Assembly (NCBI GenBank): GCA_020881915.1 | Contig: JAJFPB010000007.1 | Coordinates: 1,178,001-1,242,000, forward strand | From: Paramyrothecium sp. XJ0827 | Taxonomy: Eukaryota > Ascomycota > Sordariomycetes > Hypocreales > Stachybotryaceae | Direction: 5' to 3' | Length of the DNA: 64,000 bases | Shown: positions 56,740 to 64,000 of the stretch, one piece after another | How positions within the stretch are numbered: position 1 is the stretch's first letter | Layout: every line of letters begins with the position of its first letter | Position numbers and translations under genes: made by a program | The notes under the pieces: model-generated | Told to the model about the DNA's origin: nothing | The model's database searches: none | Seen by the model: the letters and a program-made list of their open reading frames with translations, nothing else

Positions 56740-57084
56740 ATGAGGGACGGCTACCGCGACGCGTACAGCAAATCCGACGTCGTGACGGCATTCGCTGCCA
56801 AACACCCTAATAAATGGAAGGAGTTGGACGACCAGCTACAGCATTGCTATGCGCTCGAGAGGGCGACCAACAACAGGCCCCCTCCGGAAGATGTGGATTT
56901 TGACTTTGTCTGCCACCTCCTTGACATTTCCCCCTTCCCAGAGCTTATGCCCGGCCTCTGGCTATACTGGCTACTGCAGTCTAGCCCAATCACCACGCTG
57001 GTCTTCAACCACGTCTACAGACACGTCGTCGTGGGAGGCGACCTCCTAGTCATCTACTGCGATACGCCTTGGATCCAACAGTAA
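56740..57084 (+). CDS. hypothetical protein, incomplete and possibly broken
   Basis: 114-codon frame that reads like real protein (RDGYRDAYSKSDVVTAFAAK, ATNNRPPPEDVDFDFVCHLL, FNHVYRHVVVGGDLLVIYCD). The frame continues upstream to about 56.7 kb (KSKFTKLTDFSSLVSDE). It would connect to the protein-like segment at 56624-56692 only through a one-base shift. At the 3' end CAACA|GTAAGT is a good donor, but no convincing downstream exon follows in the decayed sequence beyond. I take it as the surviving 5' part of a larger gene that has lost its 3' half. No domain recognised. Confidence 0.35.
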   Translation: MRDGYRDAYSKSDVVTAFAAKHPNKWKELDDQLQHCYALERATNNRPPPEDVDFDFVCHLLDISPFPELMPGLWLYWLLQSSPITTLVFNHVYRHVVVGGDLLVIYCDTPWIQQ

Positions 57085-60000
57085 GTCTTATTTTCCCGCG
57101 TACTCCTCTCCTTCCTCCCTTCGCTCCAATCACCTTACCCTTATATGCATCGCCGGCACTGCTTTATTCGGGCTAGTATATCTCGAGGATATTCCGACCC
57201 GAACCAACGGGTGCTCTCCCATCACCCCCACTCCCTCAACCCGCTTAACCTTTGTTAATGGCCATCTCTCTGATCATCACTAGTCTTCCCAGCGAAGGGC
57301 CCATTCTCTCAACTCCCATTGCGTGTACCTGAACTCGCAAAGGCTCGAATCGCACCGTCTGTTGGGACACCCGCCATGCTGCCACCGAGGGCGGATATGG
57401 CACGCCATGCTCTTGACACGCGAAACCCACAAAACTGGCCGTTTACATGACCATGGGGTTTCTGGTAAGGTGCAGGCGAGAAACAGCACCAACACATAAG
57501 CTGAAGGCTGGGTTCCAGGCAATTTGAGAGAGTCAATCTCTGCCTTTGCCGTTTCAACATGCGCATCCCAAAATCAACAGCCTCTTGTCTGCACGCCACG
57601 ACTGATGCAATCGGCCCAGAAGTCCGCCGCCACCTGGTCATGATGAGCCATGGCATGCTACTGGCCTGACTGAGGAAGAGCTTGAATGTCAGCTAAACGT
57701 TTATCCGTTCAAGGAACCAGCCTCCCCCCAAGACACGGCTGATGACGATTCCCGTCATGCTATTGAGCCACAGCGCCTCCCCAGTTGTCGACCCCCCAGA
57801 GACTTGGGCGTAATCTTTGGCCTCAAGCAGACCATGGACGATGTTAATGCCGGCTACCATGCCTGCTTGGAGATGCTGGCTGCTGTCCATCTCATCCCTC
57901 ACATCAGAGCGTCCGAAAAGTCCGGGACCGTGAAACAATGAAGGAGCTCTGCGACGCCCAGTTCTAACTCACATATCTTGGCCAACATCAATGCCATGGC
58001 CATAGGAGTCCACGCCTCTCTTCCTCGCTCTATCGCCACTCATGTCCACTCGCCTACTCACTCGCCTACTCCTGTTCCCACTTAGGGGTTGCGAAATTAG
58101 CGGCTCGTCAAGCCAATTGGCACCACTTCGTCGCTTGCACCTTTTCCACCGTCCCGCTCATCGCCTTAAACGATAGACTATCCCAATCATATCACCGCGA
58201 ACCGTCCCATTCATCTCCCTTTTGACCATCACGCTGCCCTTCAGAGAAGCACTGGACTGCGGTGCAGCCTTGCTGCGACCCTGAGCCAGCCCTCAGGTCT
58301 TCTCTGGCACAGAACGTTCCTCGAACCATTGTTCAATCGGACATAGCAACGAACATCTGGAGCTAACGCGATCCGGCCATTTGCTGCTCTTCTTGATCAC
58401 TTCGACTGAGCCAATACCTCTCATCCACTCAAGGAGCTCCTACCTGAAGGCAACACCGACGAAGATGCCGGGCTAACGGAGCTCGCCTGGTCAGACGTTC
58501 TGTGGGGCCTCGGCATCAGGCAAGACCGGCAGCGATTGAAGAGTTTTCAGCCAAACGTTGCAACCTTTCCACGGAGGTCGTATGATCCAACTCAGCCTAT
58601 CATCCGCCGTTTCGCTGGCTGCCAAGGGGCATTTCAGGAATCCGCTCGACAACACATTGCTGAAGACCAACAGTATAGGGACCCAAGTTGGATACACAGA
58701 TCTCATCGTCATGAAACTGCCCGGTCAGGAGGATAATGTCATGCCTGTTGTGTGGCTGACTTGACATACGGCCAGTTCATCTGATCAAGCCGGCCCCTGG
58801 CACTCTTTTCGAGTATGATTCTCAGTACAGCATCGGGACACAAATCGATGGTGGTCCTGAGCCTCTCGCAAACTAGTCTGCCACCTCTCGCTTCCCGACC
58901 TTGAAATGCCCATAGAGATAGGCTCCTGCAGCACCTTCAAAGGGGAGGGGGAAAGGAAGGCCTCATGCAGCAAATGAATGTCCTCGTACACCATGTTACC
59001 CTTCACTTCTCGTCGATGTTGATTTTCGAAGGTAACCAAAACCCAGGACTTCTGGCTTGACAGTCACAGCGGGCCAAACGATGAAAGAAATCATGTGGTT
59101 GCCATCTTGTTCCGTGTCACATCGACAATGGTGCTAAGGACTGTCGGGTCTCCTTCGCTCCGACCCCGAAGCTCTCCTGGACAATCATTGCCTTTCATAG
59201 CACCGGGTCTTTCAAATATTTCGCAAAAGCGCTACGAGCGACAATATGTTCCAATCGTTATGAACACTTTTCATGGTGACTCCCTACGGCTCTCGCCGAA
59301 ACCCGGCAGTTCTATTCTCTGCGGGTACGCCTATTTCTCGTTTCGGACCAACTTGCCTTGACCCCGCGCCCCGGCATTTCGAATTTAGACTTCTTGAAGT
59401 TCTTTCTACACTAGACAGGGTCGATATTTTCGAATGCCTCCAAGTCCAATTATCTCGGCCATGGAGTTGAGTCTCCGATTTTTCAGTTTCATGGATTAGC
59501 TGGAGGGATCCGCTACCGGGGTTGCAGAGTGGGAAACAGCCATCTCCCTCACCGAACGGCTGTTGCACGATCGTGTCGCCGGCCTGGGAGATTTCAGCTG
59601 GATGTGGCGAAGGCCGGGCGACTAGAATCCGCCCACTTGGCTGGCAACGTAGTCCAAGTCCAGTGGCTCGCTTCTTTCGATGACGTGGGTGCTCACAGCC
59701 TTGGTGAGAAGAGAGTTATACACTCCGCCCTCTCTTTATGCGCCCTGAGAAATGTGGAGCAAGCCACGGTGAACTTCGACAAATCTGGATAACTTTCTGC
59801 ACAGGATTTCGGCTGAACCAAAGCCTGAGGATCAACTATCGAACAAGGGGCGGAGGTATGATGGCTACCTATGTACCCACAAGACGTGGGAAAGCATGAC
59901 GAGCCCTGCAAGCTCAAGTTCAACCATCACCAATTCCCGAATTGTGCGTCGATCGCATGCTTCACTTTTTGTTGCCTCTTCGCCTCGACTCATTTTGACT

Positions 60001-62165
60001 TCGGTGGTCTATTCCCCGACGACAAGCTGTTTGTTGAGGCCCGGTGGCCGCTGAATAATAGCTGGCAGCGTACGCCGTGCTCAGGTGGATGTTGTTGATG
60101 GCATGAACATGGACGCCACTCGCCTAGTCGATGGAACAACGGGCAAATGTCAGGATATCCCCGTACCACGCTGCTTACCATACAGGTGGGAAACTGTTCG
60201 CAGAGTCTCATGGATGAGTACCATCCAAAACGCAGCTGTTGGGTTCAGATTCTGGACCCAAACCATCACCAAGCTGGCGTCGTCTGGAAGCCAGCCGGAG
60301 CTCGCAGCCGTTCCAGTTCGGACCCAGATTGACAACCATCACAACTCCGTTTGGGTTGAGCAGTAACGCAAAGTTCAAAAGAAAAGAACAAGGCAATACC
60401 TGGAATTTAAGCCTCCTTGAGCAATTGAACCTGCTCCAAAAGAAATACCAGGCTGTTCAAGCTCCGACCTTCACTTACAACTACATCTCATTTTCAAGGC
60501 CACTGCTGTCGAAAATATCATTTACACCATCTCGACTACAGCTTGATCCCACCGATCACGCTCCCTCGGCTCAGCCCAATGGCCAGGTTAGCTGGACGAG
60601 CGAGTGACTTGATAGATTGCTTTCCCCCCTTCGCTTGCAAGGAAATGCTACAAGCCTTACGCACCGGCCAGCATGGATGAAGCTGGACCACTCAACAATA
60701 TTGCGGGTCGTGGAGAGACGAAGAGGTTTTGCATTCTCAAGAAACAGTGGGTGCATTCGCGTTTCCATCGACCTCAAGTTTGATTCTCAAGAAAAGGTGC
60801 GCCTCGGTAGGTTCGATGCCCCAGGTGTGCTTTCAGGATGGAGACCACCTACTAGTAGCAAGGCGCCGACGGGCCTGTATACGAGGCCGTCAACACATCT
60901 TCACTGGCATACTCCATTCCAACATGGAACATGGCGTATGTTAGATTAAAGCCAATGCTAAACTACCAGCAATCAGGAATCATCCAGGCCTCGAGCGTGG
61001 GAACCTGGTCTGTCAGCTAAGAGACGTGCAGACGAGGATAACATACTCTTTCTTTTACAGAAGCGCGGGCGTGGACTCTTCTTGGTCCAGCATGTTCATC
61101 CTATGTGATGTTCAAGGAACTGGCAAACACGCTCCCATTTTCCATTACTAGACGGTCCTCGATCAAGCCGAGTTAGTCAAATCGCCTAGCGAACGAGTAA
61201 GGCAGGCTTGCTCAACTGCACCCAGGAACTTGTGCTCGAGCACAAATCAAGGCAACCATATCCAATCTCCCTGGAAACCTGCAGCATTTTCTGAACGATC
61301 CGGGATGAAAAGCAGGGGCTTCGGCTCAAAGGCAGCTTCTGAGTGGATCCCAGGCTTGCCTGGGAAGGAGGTCGAAGTTGGAGCACGCGTGAAAGTCTAC
61401 GCCATTATTTGCCATTCTTTGATATGAAGTTTCTCGCTTCGCTGTTGGGAAATGTTGACCCGGTGGTTGAGCCAGTTTCTCATCGTTTCTTTGGACCCGC
61501 GGTGTTTGAAACATTAACGCCCGCTTGACCAATAACAGCAAGTCATTGACAGAAATCTTCCGGCCTTTGTCGTCGTAAAAAGGCCGACGCGCCAATTCGC
61601 AAAGCCAAAGCAATGGCGCGTTCACACAGTTGTTCATCTCAGGCTTTGACGGGTGATGGTGCAGACATGCGAGCAGCAGTACCAGAATTATCCTGCTGTC
61701 ACCCTGTTTGATGCAACGCCGATCAACATCGACAAGTCCAAAAAGAACCGTCGACGTCGGGATATTTGGGTCGTGTCATGGCACAGGAACTTGCTGGAAT
61801 ATCCGCCTTTATGACAACAAACGCTCGGATTTGGTCAATCTTCCACCTCGCCTGAGAAGTTTCTGAACGGAGTAAGAGTTTCGGCAAGCGAGTGAGTACG
61901 AAATTCCGCTTCATTCCAAAGCCAGATTGCCAAACAACCTGCTTCGCCTCTCTGTAAGGAGTCAGACTGGTGTCCTCGCTAATGACGGCGCGAGGGCTGG
62001 GCAGTCCTCCTGACACACACTGGGTCGACAACATGACCAATACCAGGGCAACGCGATCACCCCTTTCTTCAGTACACACTATATCATGGCAATATGGTTC
62101 TCAGGTGGCTAGCTGCCGATTCTTGAATAATAGGGAGCGCAAGCAACCCAGACGGACAACTCCGT

Positions 62166-62287
62166 CGCTGGACGGCCCGGCTTTCAGACCGCGCTGGCTC
62201 TCAGGCAATGGCAAGACCCCCGGAACACGTTTACAGTGTCTTTGTCCCAACCCAATCATGTAACCCGAGCATGTTCTCCGGGGCCAC
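62166..62287 (+). repeat. diverged duplication, copy A
   Basis: About 120 bp that aligns without gaps over its first 100 bp with 62588-62710 at roughly 73 percent identity (hand count). Shared cores include CAATGGCAAGACC, CCCAACCCAAT and TTCTCCGGGG. Offset 422 bp, same orientation. Confidence 0.7.
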
Positions 62288-62587
62288 AGTCGCTCATGTT
62301 CTGACCAGGAAACAACCTATAGAGTCTTTGCAAACCCTGCGAAGTTCGCTAGGTTCTACCGCCTGAGCTCTACTAAACTCTGCAGGATCAAATTCGCCAA
62401 GCAGCACGAACTCCATCGGTCATTTCGGCCAAGGTACTTCGCGATCTCACATTCAAACTGCGAAAGATCATGGAACAGGCTGCTCCAAAGCTGGACCATT
62501 CGAGTTTGTGAACAGAAAAGCAGAGGCGTTCCTTTCCCGTGTTTTGAACTCGGATGAGGTGGCGTGCCCTCGTTACCTCGAGGCGGT

Positions 62588-62710
62588 AGCTGGACACCTC
62601 GGATTACAGACCACGCTGTTTCTCCTGCAATGGCAAGACCATTGAGATGTCTCTTCAGTGCCATTATCCCAACCCAATGATGTACCCCGGACCAAGTTCT
62701 CCGGGGTCAT
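62588..62710 (+). repeat. diverged duplication, copy B
   Basis: Partner of 62166-62287. In one frame both copies give W-T-x-R-x-[ST]-D-x-A-x-S-x-AMARP, so the duplicated unit may once have been coding. Confidence 0.7.
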
Positions 62711-63247
62711 AGACGTCGTCGTCACGACCCCGAACAGGCGCATCGTGAAGATGCCGATGCACCCCGCCGATGGACCCCGTCTCGAGGCAGGAGCTGACGC
62801 GGAAGAGCCTCGCCAATATCTTAGGGTTTGCGAAAACTTGACCATTTGTCTCAAAGCGAGCCATGAACAATGTTGCTCGAATCTGTGGTGGCGAGCGACA
62901 GCTGACGGTCGATGTTACCGGATATCTGGATCTGTGGTGGGGCCACGGTAGACCTCATGCAGAGGTGCTCGGAGAGCAAGGTCGGTGCAGCGGTGTAGAG
63001 CTTGCTGTGCTGACATCAGAAGATTTATTATAGCTTAGCACGCCCGCAGACGCCGAAACCTACTCGCGTGATCATCTGCCTGTTCCATCTGCGTCGGCTA
63101 GAGTGTATCTGATACGCGCGTCGCTGTCGCGACGTGTACTCCCTCAACACACATGGATCAAGACCTCTTCTTGTTCGGTCTGTGAACCGCACGGCAGCCA
63201 CCGACATAGCTGTCTGCCTGCCTCGACGGACCAACAGTCGAAGAAGG

Positions 63248-63541
63248 ATGGAACACACCACAATGGCTGCGTTCATGCACACTGACATGCTGGGAGCCTT
63301 CAACGGTTACAACTTCCCTGTCACATCATCCGACTCAACGGTCACAGAGTTGACGGATTTCATACTCCGCATCCAGGACCAGCGGGGTCACTCCTTTTTT
63401 CTGTTTGATCCTGAAAGGTTCCACCGACAAAGGAACCTCAGAGCTCTTCAGTGTGTGATGGTGGCTCATCTGCTGTCTCATATGCGTGCAACTAATGGAA
63501 AACCTGGTCATTATGATGTAGTGTCCCGGCCTCCCTGTTAG
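63248..63541 (+). CDS. hypothetical protein, weak support
   Basis: 97-codon frame from ATG 63248 with mixed composition (FMHTDMLGAFNGYNFPVTSS, ILRIQDQRGHSFFLFDPERF). No known domain or signal peptide. It follows the decayed region and may belong to it. Confidence 0.22.
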   Translation: MEHTTMAAFMHTDMLGAFNGYNFPVTSSDSTVTELTDFILRIQDQRGHSFFLFDPERFHRQRNLRALQCVMVAHLLSHMRATNGKPGHYDVVSRPPC

Positions 63542-63816
63542 ACATGCTCCATTGCTACGTGAAGATTATTTGTACGAGAACGGACCAGGCCTCGGGCCAA
63601 CCCTAGGTGGTTACATTGGGCAGGCTTGTACAAAGACAAATTACGAGAACTATTATAGATTTTTTTTTTCCGGGCAATGGCTTTGTCTCAATCAAGTGTA
63701 TTATGATTGTGTGTTCTCGAATTTCGACGCCTTTCACTCATAGTAGACAATCCACGCTTAGACTCGCGACTCTATTCACACGCCAAACCTTACAGTTCTA
63801 CCATGATGCTGGTCAT

Positions 63817-64000
63817 TTACACAACAACGCTCTTCTGAAGGGCGCCCTTGAGGAGGAGCGGCTTCGCTTCGGTGAAGTTTGGGATGTCACCAAAGATCTT
63901 GTCCTTCTCGGCCTTGTCAAACGACTCGAGCGAGTCCCACCGCAGGACGGCGGTGATCTGGAACTCGCCCTCGGTGTGCTGGGTAACCTCCCAGCTCTTG
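63817..64000 (-). CDS. EthD-domain protein, 3' end (gene runs off the right edge)
   Basis: The last 60 codons of an EthD-family (dimeric alpha/beta barrel) protein, ending at TAA 63817-63819. The sequence SWEVTQHTEGEFQITAVLRW, then DIPNFTEAKPLLLKGALQKS, is the usual C-terminal half with the conserved D-I-P-N-F-T element. These small proteins occur in degradation and polyketide pathways; role here unknown. The start lies beyond the window. Confidence 0.85.
   Translation of the reverse strand, partial: KSWEVTQHTEGEFQITAVLRWDSLESFDKAEKDKIFGDIPNFTEAKPLLLKGALQKSVVV

Larger units (their letters stand above)
57085..63247. other. 6-kb region without an intact gene; apparent decayed coding DNA
   Basis: No ORF above about 120 codons on either strand despite normal GC content. 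Many plus-strand stretches read like protein but are cut by single stops or frame changes, for example TGLTEEELECQLNVYPFKEP near 57.66 kb with IFGLKQTMDDVNAGYHACLE after it; ANTSHPLKELLPEGNTDEDA near 58.42 kb; and SVISAKVLRDLTFKLRKIME near 62.42 kb followed, one frame off, by AFLSRVLNSDEVACPRYLEA. It is not AT-rich, so RIP is not the obvious cause. It could be one or more large pseudogenes downstream of the ORF at 56740. Confidence 0.45.

Noticed and set aside
60640..60950. Possible HET-protein C-terminal remnant in the decayed region
   Set aside because: A few residues resemble the GDxVxVLxG pattern, but frames disagree and no HET core motif is nearby.

Overview
The window is genomic DNA of a filamentous ascomycete (Pezizomycotina, most likely a plant-associated Sordariomycete). 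Genes carry several 48-120 bp spliceosomal introns with GT...AG ends. The families are typical: Zn2Cys6 regulator, HET domain, 2EXR domain, AAAP and MFS transporters, GH7, CIP1 with a fungal CBM1, berberine-bridge-type oxidase. One transposon copy carries the mutation pattern of repeat-induced point mutation (RIP). Exon coordinates were worked out by hand from splice signals and family conservation.

Layout. 1-3.3 kb: the 5' part of a cytochrome P450 gene (minus), then an intact pogo/Fot1-type DNA transposon with perfect 44-bp inverted repeats. 3.3-9.8 kb: gene-poor, with a few small ORFs and a two-repeat small protein. 9.9-15.6 kb: a plant-cell-wall block of a CIP1-like secreted protein with CBM1, an amino-acid transporter, and a GH7 protein whose acid/base glutamate position reads Asn. 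17.7-24.0 kb: a short-chain dehydrogenase, a large uncharacterised membrane protein and a wrecked PhzF-like gene. 24.2-28.6 kb: a Zn2Cys6 regulator with a RIP-mutated transposon 79 bp before its start codon. 29.1-32.1 kb: a two-exon gene joining signal peptide, Cys-rich ectodomain, Ser/Thr stalk, one transmembrane helix and a cytoplasmic HET domain, a receptor-like architecture and the most interesting item here. 33.2-39.1 kb: an FAD oxidase, a D-2-hydroxyacid dehydrogenase and a broken PTH11/SAT4-type membrane protein gene. 39.8-45.5 kb: a secreted GHL6/GH42-like hydrolase, a tail-anchored sulfotransferase-like protein and a 2EXR protein. 45.6-55.2 kb: a small hypothetical gene, a RidA protein, a Trf4/5-type poly(A) polymerase, a nine-exon sugar transporter and a thioredoxin. 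56.6-63.5 kb: almost no intact gene; it looks like decayed coding DNA with a diverged 120-bp duplication. The right edge holds the 3' end of an EthD-domain gene.

The middle of the window (about 1-45 kb) is accessory in character: transposons, pseudogenes, secreted enzymes, HET and 2EXR genes. The 47.9-55.2 kb part holds conserved housekeeping genes (RidA, poly(A) polymerase, thioredoxin). CIP1, GH7, the GHL6-like enzyme and the sugar transporter fit a plant-biomass lifestyle; no secondary-metabolite backbone enzyme is present.
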